Source: Candidatus Hydrogenedentota bacterium (GTDB taxonomy: Bacteria; Hydrogenedentota; Hydrogenedentia; Hydrogenedentales; SLHB01). From it: a DNA stretch of 45,108 bases. The position numbers and the translations under genes are program-made. Positions within the stretch are counted from its first letter, which is position 1. Each line of letters starts with the position of its first letter. The stretch covers positions 73,875 through 118,982 of the forward strand of contig DAOLNV010000004.1 in NCBI GenBank assembly GCA_035416745.1, in the 5' to 3' direction. Positions 8,502 through 16,775 of the stretch are shown here, in pieces. The notes below the pieces were generated by a model that was not told the origin of the DNA, searched no databases, and saw nothing but the letters and a program-made list of their open reading frames with translations.

Positions 8502-9101
8502 CTCTGCTAATCCCTCCAGCGGTAGAACAAGGCTCATGATGCGAAGAAGAACGAGCCCCGGATCTATGGAATCCAGTATACCGCGAGGCTGGCGCATTGT
8601 GAAAGTCAGGCCTGGGACGTGACCCGTGGCTCCGCCCCTGTGGCGTGGGCGGCATGGTGTCGTTTCGTGGCCCCGGTGTCTGGTCCCCGCGGACGAAAAC
8701 GACGGATTCGGAGACCAAGGGACCCCGGGAACAAAAAGGAGCGCCGCGGCCGCCGTTGGCTGAAACCGGCTCTTCCGGGTGCTCCCGATCAAGGCGCGCC
8801 AGAGGTGGGGATGCCGGATTCGCCGGGCTGGACCCCGGCGGTCCCGGGGGGAGTCTGCTCTCAGCAGGCCGCGCCCTCTTGAGTTTCTTCGGTCCGTGGG
8901 GTCCCTTCTTTCTGGACACAAATACCCCTCAGATTGCCCCGCGCCGTGTATAGTATTTGCGATGGTAAGTGCATGATTTCGCCACATGAGGCATAATGAT
9001 GCAGGTTTGACCGTTCATCGGCGAGGCGGTGACGCCGTGACATGTGCGATGTTCGAGCTTGAGGGGTGGGAGTGCCGGGTGTGCGAGGATAGGGGAACGC
9101 C
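8502..9101. other. 600-bp divergent intergenic region
   Basis: Lies between the cstA-type gene (minus) and the hybrid kinase (plus). It holds the cstA promoter at its left end. The middle (about 8640-8900) is GC-rich with several overlapping open frames on both strands; none has a convincing ribosome-binding site or recognisable protein, so I call it non-coding. A short AT-richer patch with TATAGTATTT at about 8949-8958 might feed the kinase gene, but I find no matching -35. Confidence 0.5.
8575..8603 (-). promoter_or_regulatory. Sigma-70-type promoter of the cstA-sialidase operon
   Basis: Read on the minus strand, TTCACA (8603-8598, five of six to TTGACA) is separated by exactly 17 bp from TATACT (8580-8575, five of six to TATAAT). 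Transcription would begin about 65 bp upstream of the ATG at 8501, which supports that start. Confidence 0.65.
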
Positions 9102-12100
9102 ATGAGCATCGTCTCAATACCCGCGGTATTTATGGCCGGCGCGGTGGTATGCATGTGCGCCCACAACATCCTTGTATATCTCCGCGTTCGTGACCGGCGT
9201 GAACACCTCGCGTTTGCCGTAACGTGTTTGTTTATCGCGCTGTATGCCGCGGCCACGGCAGGGCTGTACAGTGCCGCGTCACCGGAAGACGGCCAGTTCT
9301 GGCAGCGCTTGCAGGTCACGGCGGTCATCTACGCAGCGATTGCGTTCGTGTGGTTCATCTCGCTGTACACGGGGCAGCTTGCGGGTTTCATCCGCAACAC
9401 GTTCTCGATTTACTACGCGCTGAGCAGTCTGGTGTTGTGGTTTGACCGCAGCGGTCTTTCCTGGCCGGGCGATCGCCCTTCCGTGAAGCATATAAACCTT
9501 CCGTTTGGCTGGCACGTGGTGTATCAAGAGATGGCGCCGGGGCCGCTGGTCGAGATTACCAGCGCCATAGGCCTTGTTTTCCTGGCGTACATACTACGGG
9601 CTTGCCTGCGTTTTTACCGGGCCGGCCATAAGACCAAGGCGCGGGTTTTGTTATGGGCCATCTTGCTGTTTGTGTTCGGTGTCGCCAACGATATGGCCGT
9701 CACCGTGGGCATGTATAAATTCATTTACCTTATTGAGTACGCGTATTTTGGCATGGTCTTGTTGATAGACCAGGCTCTCACGCGCGACATGCTCGAGACC
9801 GTCCGCCTGCGCCGGGGCCGCGTGGCCGATGAAGGCCGGTACAAACGGATGTTCCAACACGTGGACGACGTCTATTTCGAGGTAAGTCCCGAAGGCCGCA
9901 TTCTGGACGTGAGCCCGTCGGTGCAGCGCGTGACAGGCTTGTCCCGCGAAGAAGTGATCGGACGAATTGCCGATGACTTCTATGCGCGCCCCGAGGAACG
10001 CGCGGAATTGCGCCGACGTATCCGCGAACAGGGCCGCGTCGAGGGCCTTGATATGCATTTTCGGCTGGGCAACGGCCGCGAAGCCGATTTTTGCATCTCG
10101 GCGACTCTTGTTGCCGGCACGCAGGACGCGCCTCCCCGGGTTGTGGGGTCGTTGCGGGACATTACGAGGCGCAAAGAAGCCGAGACCGCACTTGCCCGCG
10201 CGGCGCATCTCCACGAGCGGATGCGGGGGCTGGCAAAGACGCTCGATAGCGCGCAGTCGCTGAATGCGGGTCTTAACGAGGCCTTGCAGACAGTGATGGA
10301 GATGGCGGGGTGGCGAGAGGGCGCAGTCTATGTGGTTACCCGCGGGCGGCCGGTTCTGCGCGCGCGCCAGCATTTGCCATACGCCGCCGCAAAGGCCCTG
10401 GAAAGCCTGCCCACAGAAGAAGAAGATGTGTTGGCGGCACTGTCCGCGGGGCGGCCCGTAGCGCTCGGTTCCCTGGCGTGGGACTTTCTGGCCGTGCCCG
10501 AGCTGCGGAACTATCAAGGCGCGCACGTGGTGTCGTGCGTGTCCGGCGACCGGCTCGTAGGATATCTGGTGCTGGCATCGTCAAGCGGCCGTGAGAACCG
10601 TGACGCGCTCGAGGCGGAAACGGCCGTTGCGTCGGAAACAGGGACCTTCATTACCCGCTGTTTCTTCATCGAGGCCGTGCAGCGGCGCGAGGAACAATAC
10701 AGGCGCGCCCAGGAATTTGCTCATGTGGGGAGCTGGGATTATGACGTTTCCGACGGGAAGCTGCGCGGGTCGTTTGAGACAAGCCGGATCTTCGGATTCT
10801 CCGAAGACATCGAAGCAGTGACGTTGACGGAGCTCAGCGAGGTGATTCATCCGGCCGATCGAGACCGTATCGTGGCGGCGTTCGGCGATTTTGTGAGTGG
10901 TGCGGTGGATACCTACGATGTCGAATACCGCATCATCCGGCAAACCGATAAGACCACGCGTACCGTGCATTCGCTTGCGCAAGGCGTCGAAGACGATGCG
11001 GGGCGCATCTCCAAAGTCCTGGGAACGGTGCAGGACGTGACCGAAGAAAAGCAACTGCAGCAGCAGTTGATGCTGGCACAACGCATGGAGTCGGTGGGGC
11101 TTCTCGCGGGCGGAATCGCCCATGACTTCAACAACATCTTGTCGGTTATTCTATCGTACAGCGATCTGCTCCTTCGCGGCATGGACTCCAGCGACCCGAA
11201 GTACGCGATGATTCATGAGATCGGGCAAGCGGGCGAGCGGGCGAGCCATCTGACGCAGCAATTGCTCGCGTTCAGCAGGCGCCAGATCATGGAAATGCGC
11301 GTGATCGACTTGAACGCGGTTCTTCGGGAAATGGGGCCGATGTTCGAGCGCTTGATAAGCGAGCGCATCGAACTGCGTCTGGAACTGGATGATAGCTTGC
11401 GGCCCGTGCAGGCGGACGCCTCTCAGGTTCAACAAATCATGATGAACCTGGTCGTCAATGGGCGCGACGCCATGCCCGACGGCGGGATACTGACCATCGC
11501 CACGCGTTGCGCCATCATCGACAAGCCCGACCGCGGCCAACCGCCCAATTGTCCCGCGCCGGGCGAGTACAGCACGATATCCGTTTCGGACACCGGAACA
11601 GGCATGGAGTCCGGAGTACTCGACCGCGTATTTGACCCCTTCTTCACTACGAAAGCTGCCGGAGAAGGCACGGGGCTTGGTCTCGCAACCGTATACGGCA
11701 TCGTAAAGCAGCATGGCGGGTACATCTCCGCGGAGAGCACTCCGGGGAAGGGGTCGCGTTTTCAGGTGTATTTCCCTGCCGTAGACCAAGCACCGGAAAG
11801 AGATGCGCAACCCAAGGTTCCGGACACTGACGCCCGAGGCACAGAGACGATTCTGGTAGTCGAAGACGAGGAGATGGTGCGGGATCTGACCAGCAACGTC
11901 CTGCAAAGGCACGGCTACGTGGTGCTGACCGCCGAGGATGGAGAAACAGCTCTTGCGGTGGCGGCAAGCTGCGGCCAGCCTATCCAGCTCCTGTTAACCG
12001 ACATCGTCATGCCTGGGATGAACGGACGGGAACTGTACGAGCAATTGGCGCCCCGTCAGCCCGGGATGAAGGTGCTGTTCATGTCCGGCTATTTGAACGA

Positions 12101-12206
12101 GATCGTCTCCGACCGCTCAAGCCCGGGAGCTGACTCCGCTTTTCTGCAGAAACCCTTCACCGTCCAAACCCTGACCGAGAAGGTGCGCAGCATTCTCGAT
12201 TCGTAG
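9102..12206 (+). CDS. Membrane hybrid histidine kinase (7TM-PAS-GAF-PAS-HK-REC)
   Basis: A 1,034-residue sensor. About seven hydrophobic segments fill residues 1-230, resembling the 7TM sensor module found N-terminal to some kinases. A PAS domain (about 250-355), a GAF-like domain (about 370-520), a second PAS domain (about 545-650), a dimerisation domain with phospho-acceptor H674 in GGIAHDFNNIL, an ATPase domain (N box MMNLVVNGRDAM, G boxes DTGTGM and GTGLGL) and a C-terminal receiver with D967 in LLTDIVMPG follow. All catalytic residues look intact. AGGGG lies 6 bases before the ATG. No obvious partner regulator is adjacent; it converges with the HAD gene (22 bp). Confidence 0.93.
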   Translation: MSIVSIPAVFMAGAVVCMCAHNILVYLRVRDRREHLAFAVTCLFIALYAAATAGLYSAASPEDGQFWQRLQVTAVIYAAIAFVWFISLYTGQLAGFIRNTFSIYYALSSLVLWFDRSGLSWPGDRPSVKHINLPFGWHVVYQEMAPGPLVEITSAIGLVFLAYILRACLRFYRAGHKTKARVLLWAILLFVFGVANDMAVTVGMYKFIYLIEYAYFGMVLLIDQALTRDMLETVRLRRGRVADEGRYKRMFQHVDDVYFEVSPEGRILDVSPSVQRVTGLSREEVIGRIADDFYARPEERAELRRRIREQGRVEGLDMHFRLGNGREADFCISATLVAGTQDAPPRVVGSLRDITRRKEAETALARAAHLHERMRGLAKTLDSAQSLNAGLNEALQTVMEMAGWREGAVYVVTRGRPVLRARQHLPYAAAKALESLPTEEEDVLAALSAGRPVALGSLAWDFLAVPELRNYQGAHVVSCVSGDRLVGYLVLASSSGRENRDALEAETAVASETGTFITRCFFIEAVQRREEQYRRAQEFAHVGSWDYDVSDGKLRGSFETSRIFGFSEDIEAVTLTELSEVIHPADRDRIVAAFGDFVSGAVDTYDVEYRIIRQTDKTTRTVHSLAQGVEDDAGRISKVLGTVQDVTEEKQLQQQLMLAQRMESVGLLAGGIAHDFNNILSVILSYSDLLLRGMDSSDPKYAMIHEIGQAGERASHLTQQLLAFSRRQIMEMRVIDLNAVLREMGPMFERLISERIELRLELDDSLRPVQADASQVQQIMMNLVVNGRDAMPDGGILTIATRCAIIDKPDRGQPPNCPAPGEYSTISVSDTGTGMESGVLDRVFDPFFTTKAAGEGTGLGLATVYGIVKQHGGYISAESTPGKGSRFQVYFPAVDQAPERDAQPKVPDTDARGTETILVVEDEEMVRDLTSNVLQRHGYVVLTAEDGETALAVAASCGQPIQLLLTDIVMPGMNGRELYEQLAPRQPGMKVLFMSGYLNEIVSDRSSPGADSAFLQKPFTVQTLTEKVRSILDS

Positions 12207-12228
12207 CGTGAACGGTCTCCGCAGAGCG

Positions 12229-12873
12229 TCAGATGTTCAAGAAGGCGGGGACATCGCGGATCGAGGCAAGAACAGGCGCTCCGGTTGCGCGCAAGCGGCT
12301 TTCCGATTGGTGACCCTGAGCGACCAGGACACATCGGACCCGCAATTCCCCGGCCACTTCGAAATCGTGCAGGGTATCTCCAATCATGAGCACGGAGTCT
12401 TGAAGCGGATTGGTCTCGCTCAGCCATTGCCTTCCCAAGTCGGCCTTGCTCTCGGCATAGTGATTGTGGAGGCCGCGGATCGTATTGAAGTACTGCGTCA
12501 CGCCAAAATGGTTGACGGCGTGGAGCAGCATGTCATGCTGGTGCGCCGAAATCAGGCATTGGCGCAACCCGGCATCGCGAAGCCGCGCGAGCGTTTCGAC
12601 GGCGCCGTCGTACAGGGCGGCAGCCGAATAGACATTCTCGCTATACATCTTGATCCACTCGCGCGCAGCTTGTTCGAAGGCTTCGGGCGAAGGGTCGAAA
12701 CCGAGGGCCTTGTAATACTCGATGACCGGGAACGTGAATCGCTCGCGATAGGTGGCCAGATCGACCAGCGGAATTCCCCTGGCCCGGCTCAATTCATGCA
12801 GGGCCGTCAGGCACAGTTCGAGGTCGTCGAGCAACGTGCCGTTCCAGTCCCAAACGATATGTCTAATCCGCAA
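12229..12873 (-). CDS. HAD-superfamily hydrolase, phosphoglycolate-phosphatase-like
   Basis: A 214-residue HAD phosphatase-like protein. Motif I is DWNGTLLDD near the N-terminus, with Asp as nucleophile; the residue two on, usually the acid/base Asp, is Asn. Motif II is near CLISAHQ and motif IV is MIGDTLHDFEVA. A helical cap of the phosphoglycolate-phosphatase type lies between. I choose the TTG at 12873 because GGAG lies 6 bases upstream and motif I then begins at about residue 9; a GTG at 12891 is an alternative. The start overlaps the end of the symporter gene by 11 bp, so the two are probably coupled. The substrate is unknown. Confidence 0.82.
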   Translation of the reverse strand: MRIRHIVWDWNGTLLDDLELCLTALHELSRARGIPLVDLATYRERFTFPVIEYYKALGFDPSPEAFEQAAREWIKMYSENVYSAAALYDGAVETLARLRDAGLRQCLISAHQHDMLLHAVNHFGVTQYFNTIRGLHNHYAESKADLGRQWLSETNPLQDSVLMIGDTLHDFEVAGELRVRCVLVAQGHQSESRLRATGAPVLASIRDVPAFLNI

Positions 12874-14308
12874 GGCAGTCTCCGTCTTCACACGCGCCAC
12901 CGCTGGAGCGGGGTTTGATGATTGCGCCCTCCGACCGCGACACGACGAGTGCGCCCACACTGTCACCCGTGATGTTCACTACGGTCCGGCACATGTCGAG
13001 AAACCGGTCTACGCCGATAATGATACCTATGTACTCGGCGCCGATGCCGGCTTGTTTCAGCACCAGGGGCATCAACGCAATACTGCCGCCCGGTATGCCC
13101 GCAGTGCCAATCGAGACCATGATCGCCGACAAGAATACACCGAACTGCTGGGCAATTGTCAGGTCTTTGTTGAGAACCTGCGCAATGAACAAAACCGCCA
13201 CGGCCTGATAAAGAGCGGTACCGTCCATGTTTACCGTGGCGCCAATGGGGAGCATGAAATTGGCGATGTTCTCATCGGCGCCGATGCGCCGCGACGTGCA
13301 ATCGATTGTAACGGGCAGCGTTGCGGAACTCGACGAGGTGCTGAACGAAAGTTCGATGGCCGGGGCAAAGCCTGCAATGAATCGCCACGGCGAAACGCGT
13401 GCCGCAAGGGGCAGCACGACGCATACGAGAAGCGCGAAATGCAGTCCCAGACCCGTCACCACGGTCACCACGTACCAGGCGAGGGATACGACATAGTCGA
13501 TGCCGAGTTCAGCGATGGCTTTGCTCATCAATGTGAACACGCCGATAGGCGCAAGATACATGATCCCCAGCACAAGCTGGATCAGGGCTTTGTCGAGCAC
13601 CCGAAACACATCGAGAGCGGCCCGAGCGCGAGCGCCCAGCGAAGCAAGGGCGCCCCCAAGCAGGATGGCGAGGAAAATCACGGCCAACGGATTCTGGCCC
13701 GCCATGATGGGATTTTCGATGACCGCCGGCAGTGCTTCTTCCTGGATGAGACGGCCCACGGAACGGCCTTCCGCGGATGTTCCCGGAGCCGGCGAAAGCG
13801 CGCCCTGCGACAATTGCAGCTCGCTCTTGCCTGCCCCGGGGCGGATCACGCTTACGCACGCCATCCCTATCAGGACCGCTATGCATGTCGTTATAAGGTA
13901 GTACGCGATAGCCTTGAACCCGACTGAGCCGAGCTTGCGCGGGTTGCCGATCCCCGAAACGCCGCATATGATCGAGACGAAAATGAGCGGCGTAACGACG
14001 AGTTTGAGCAAGAGGATAAATATCGTGCCAAAGATATTGAGGTAGTCGACAGCAAACGATTCCGCGCCCATGACCTTGAAAGCCCATCCCGCGAACACGC
14101 CGGCCGCCATCGCCAGGAAGATCTGCGTGGGAAGCTTGAACCAGCGCGGAAACAGGAGAAAGAACACCGCCATGGCGGCGGTCGCGATGCCCGCGCGAAC
14201 GGCGGCTGCGGGCCAGTCGACAGAACCTTCCTGCGTGCGTACGGATGCAATTCCAAAGAACGCGCCCAACAAAAGGATGCCCGCGAGAACAAACACGGTG
14301 CGTCTCAT
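12863..14308 (-). CDS. Dicarboxylate/amino acid:cation symporter (DAACS family)
   Basis: A 481-residue secondary transporter of the GltP/DctA/SDF family, which imports glutamate, aspartate or C4-dicarboxylates with Na+ or H+. The re-entrant loop serine cluster STSSSSATLPVT and the NMDGTALYQ motif of the seventh helix, both central to substrate and cation binding, are intact, as is the glycine-rich second hairpin (AGIPGGSIALMP). The ATG at 14308 begins directly before the first helix (MRRTVFVLAGILLL) with AGGAG about 12 bases upstream; an upstream in-frame GTG adds a non-hydrophobic tail. Third gene of the minus-strand operon starting at 15270. Its exact substrate cannot be read. Confidence 0.93.
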   Translation of the reverse strand: MRRTVFVLAGILLLGAFFGIASVRTQEGSVDWPAAAVRAGIATAAMAVFFLLFPRWFKLPTQIFLAMAAGVFAGWAFKVMGAESFAVDYLNIFGTIFILLLKLVVTPLIFVSIICGVSGIGNPRKLGSVGFKAIAYYLITTCIAVLIGMACVSVIRPGAGKSELQLSQGALSPAPGTSAEGRSVGRLIQEEALPAVIENPIMAGQNPLAVIFLAILLGGALASLGARARAALDVFRVLDKALIQLVLGIMYLAPIGVFTLMSKAIAELGIDYVVSLAWYVVTVVTGLGLHFALLVCVVLPLAARVSPWRFIAGFAPAIELSFSTSSSSATLPVTIDCTSRRIGADENIANFMLPIGATVNMDGTALYQAVAVLFIAQVLNKDLTIAQQFGVFLSAIMVSIGTAGIPGGSIALMPLVLKQAGIGAEYIGIIIGVDRFLDMCRTVVNITGDSVGALVVSRSEGAIIKPRSSGGACEDGDCLAD

Positions 14309-14404
14309 CCGGATACCCTGCTCCTCAAGTCGTGTTTCAACCGCGATGAGAGAATTGTCAGCGGGAAGCACCCCTGGATAAGCGCCGCCCGATGGGAAGA
14401 TGCA

Positions 14405-14512
14405 TTATCGCGAGAGCTTGACCGCAAGAACCGCCAGCACCAGCGGAATCAAGGCCACCAACCACCACTTATTTGCCAGAAAGAAGTCGTAGACTTCCGC
14501 AATCCAAGTCAT
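14405..14512 (-). CDS. Small membrane protein, 35 residues
   Basis: A short frame between two operon genes: ATG at 14512, stop TAA at 14405. It has an amphipathic lead (MTWIAEVYDFFLANKWW) followed by one hydrophobic helix (LVALIPLVLAVLAV) and a basic end (KLSR). AGGGG lies 7 bases before the ATG, and the gene starts 14 bp after the stop of the upstream gene and about 100 bp before the symporter. The WW-then-hydrophobic layout recalls the DUF5989 type of one-helix membrane peptides, but I cannot confirm that. It may be a regulatory subunit for a neighbouring membrane protein. Confidence 0.6.
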   Translation of the reverse strand: MTWIAEVYDFFLANKWWLVALIPLVLAVLAVKLSR

Positions 14513-14526
14513 GTCGATGCCCCTGG

Positions 14527-15270
14527 CTAGCGGTACCGGTCCAGAACGCCTTCGCGCCATCGGTCAAGTTCTTTGGAATTCATGTCGTCGCGCGTTTTGA
14601 CGGCGATTTCGGTCTGTTGCTCCACATATCGAACAGGGTCCGTAAACCACGAGCCGAACAGCATGATGATGGCCAGAATGCCAAGCCCCGAGCTTGCCAG
14701 GCACTTTTCCCGGTCTTCCCAGAACTTCGCGTAGGTCAGGCCGATGAATGCCCACACAAAGGCAAGGATGGGCAGAAAAACCACGATATAGGCCATGGGG
14801 AAATAGGACCCATCGCCCAGCGTAATACCCCGAAACGAAGGAAAGACGATGATCAGGGTGGCGCCAATCACGCCAAAAACGGCCAGAAGCATGCTGAACT
14901 GCCAGGGCTGCCATTTCCGGTACCCGCTGCGGCTCAGCACCACCTCGTCAGCCGCCACCTCTTCGTCCTCGAGCTCGCCGGGCAGAGGGGCTTCACTCTC
15001 AAGCGCGGCCAGACTCGTGTCGCTTCCCTTCTGTGCCGGGGCAGGCTCGCGATCGTGAGGATGCTTCTTGTGCTTGTCCGACTTGCGCGCTCTGCGCTCG
15101 TCCTGGCATTTGGGGCAGAGTTTCACGCCTTTGCGGGTCTCATAGACATGTTCGGCGCCCACAAACATGCCGCACTGGTCGCAATGGACGCCGCATTCCT
15201 CGCAGAGCAATTCGTGCGTAATGCCGCAGTAGCCTATGGCACTCCGGAAATTGCACTTGGAACATTCCAT
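14527..15270 (-). CDS. Zinc-finger membrane protein, unknown function
   Basis: A 247-residue protein with a cysteine-rich N-terminal module (C3, C6, C15, C23, C26, C30, C33, H41, C52, C55) that looks like a B-box or double zinc-ribbon fold. A charged linker rich in Lys/His/Glu follows (about 58-120), then about three hydrophobic helices (about 130-215) and a short polar tail. The ATG at 15270 follows GGAAGAGGCA; an in-frame TTG ten codons upstream is less likely. It heads the operon with the 35-residue peptide, the symporter and the HAD enzyme. The same cysteine module, nearly position for position, begins the hybrid kinase at 39376. Confidence 0.75.
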   Translation of the reverse strand: MECSKCNFRSAIGYCGITHELLCEECGVHCDQCGMFVGAEHVYETRKGVKLCPKCQDERRARKSDKHKKHPHDREPAPAQKGSDTSLAALESEAPLPGELEDEEVAADEVVLSRSGYRKWQPWQFSMLLAVFGVIGATLIIVFPSFRGITLGDGSYFPMAYIVVFLPILAFVWAFIGLTYAKFWEDREKCLASSGLGILAIIMLFGSWFTDPVRYVEQQTEIAVKTRDDMNSKELDRWREGVLDRYR

Positions 15271-15426
15271 TGCCTCTTCCTTCCCGATTGCGGTCTCCAA
15301 CTTCAGTCTAGCACGAGACCCTCGGAATGTCTACGGGACCGCAGTTCAGGCATACCGGACTTGCGGCACCCGTTTCGACTGGCAATAATGAGGCCGGATA
15401 CAGGCATTTCGCACACGGAGAATGGC

Positions 15427-16737
15427 ATGCACGGGAACGGTTCCAGTTTAAGACAGGCATTCGCACTCGTAATTCTAACCGTTGGCGGATGGCACGCAGC
15501 TGCCAGCGACTGGCCGCAGTGGCGGGGGCCCAACCGGGACGGCGCCTGGGCGGAAACGGGGCTTGTCTCGAGCTTCTCGGCCCCCCAGATTCCCCTGAAA
15601 TGGCGCGCAACCGTCTCGAACGGCTATTCGGGGCCGACCGTCGCAGCCGGGCGCGTCTACGTCACGGATCGCGTCGAAGCCCCCGAAGAGACCGAGCGCG
15701 TACTCTGTTTCGACGCGGAAACCGGCGCGCCGGTATGGGTCCATGCCTATGCGGCGCCTTACGGTCCGCTCAGTTACAAGGACGGCCCCCGGGCGTCCGT
15801 TACGATCGCGGACGGGCTGGCCTATTCGCTTGGTGCGGTCGGACACCTCCGATGCCTCGATGCGGCCAGCGGCGAGTTGGTGTGGAAGAAAGACCCCGGC
15901 GCCGGTTACGAGGTCGAGTTGCCCACCTGGGGCATCGCGGCGGCGCCGCTGGTCGATGGCGAGCTCGTGATCGCCCAGATCGGCGCGCGAAACGGCGGAT
16001 GCCTCATGGCATGGGACAAGCGGACCGGCCAGGAACGCTGGCGCGCGCTCGACGACCCCGCTTCCTACTCGGCCCCCGTGGTAACCGAGCAGGCGGGACG
16101 GCGTGTGGTGATCTGCTGGACGGGCGATAACGTCGCGGGCCTCAATCCGCTGACCGGCGAGCTCTATTGGAAGGTTGCCACGCCGCGTTCGAGGGATGTC
16201 ATTAACGTTCCTACGCCGGTCATCGCGGGGGACCGGATGTTCCTGACATCGGTGTATGAGGGCTCGTACTTGTTCCGTCTCGGGCAGGACGCGCCAACGG
16301 TCGAGCTCCTCTGGCACAGGGCAGGCGAAAGCGAGATCAAGAGCGATGCCATCCACGCCATGATCAGCACGCCCCTGATGCTCGGAGAATACGTCTACGG
16401 GGTCGACTGTTACGGCCAGGTGCGGTGTCTCGAGCCGAAAAACGGCGACCGGGTGTGGGAAGATTTGACCCTTGTGCCGCAACGGCGCTGGGGCACGATT
16501 CACATGGTCCAGAACGGCGCTACCACCTGGATGTTCAACGAAACCGGCGAGCTGATCATCGCCACCCTTTCGCCTGAGGGCTGCCGGCAAATCAGCCGGG
16601 CGCAACTCATCGGACCCACCACCGGACAGCTTGGCCGGGGGGACGGCGTGTGCTGGTCGCACCCCGCGTATGCCAACCGTTGCGTCTTCGCGCGAAACGA
16701 CCAGGAATTGGTCTGCGCCGACCTCGCCGCGGAGTGA
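15427..16737 (+). CDS. Secreted PQQ-type beta-propeller protein
   Basis: A 436-residue protein with a signal peptide (about residues 1-25, ending near HAAAS) and the DWPQWRGPNRDG start typical of the PQQ-like propeller proteins abundant in planctomycete-type genomes. Repeats of about 45 residues carry the pattern LDAASGELVWK, WDKRTGQERW, LNPLTGELYWK and LEPKNGDRVWE. I see no dehydrogenase catalytic residues, so it is more likely a binding or scaffolding propeller than a quinoprotein enzyme. The ATG at 15427 has GGAG 6 bases upstream; the longer open frame upstream is antisense to the zinc-finger gene. It converges with the FAD oxidoreductase gene. Confidence 0.85.
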   Translation: MHGNGSSLRQAFALVILTVGGWHAAASDWPQWRGPNRDGAWAETGLVSSFSAPQIPLKWRATVSNGYSGPTVAAGRVYVTDRVEAPEETERVLCFDAETGAPVWVHAYAAPYGPLSYKDGPRASVTIADGLAYSLGAVGHLRCLDAASGELVWKKDPGAGYEVELPTWGIAAAPLVDGELVIAQIGARNGGCLMAWDKRTGQERWRALDDPASYSAPVVTEQAGRRVVICWTGDNVAGLNPLTGELYWKVATPRSRDVINVPTPVIAGDRMFLTSVYEGSYLFRLGQDAPTVELLWHRAGESEIKSDAIHAMISTPLMLGEYVYGVDCYGQVRCLEPKNGDRVWEDLTLVPQRRWGTIHMVQNGATTWMFNETGELIIATLSPEGCRQISRAQLIGPTTGQLGRGDGVCWSHPAYANRCVFARNDQELVCADLAAE

Positions 16738-16775
16738 CCCGGCTTCTTGCGCGGCCCCCGCGCCGGCGTCCTTCC

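Noticed and set aside
8502..8987. N-terminal extension of the CstA-type protein
   Set aside because: The extension runs through the promoter and Shine-Dalgarno and is Pro/Arg-rich with no membrane segment of the family.
14473..15426. N-terminal extension of the PQQ-type propeller
   Set aside because: It is antisense to the zinc-finger membrane protein and would bury the signal peptide; the ATG at 15427 has GGAG.
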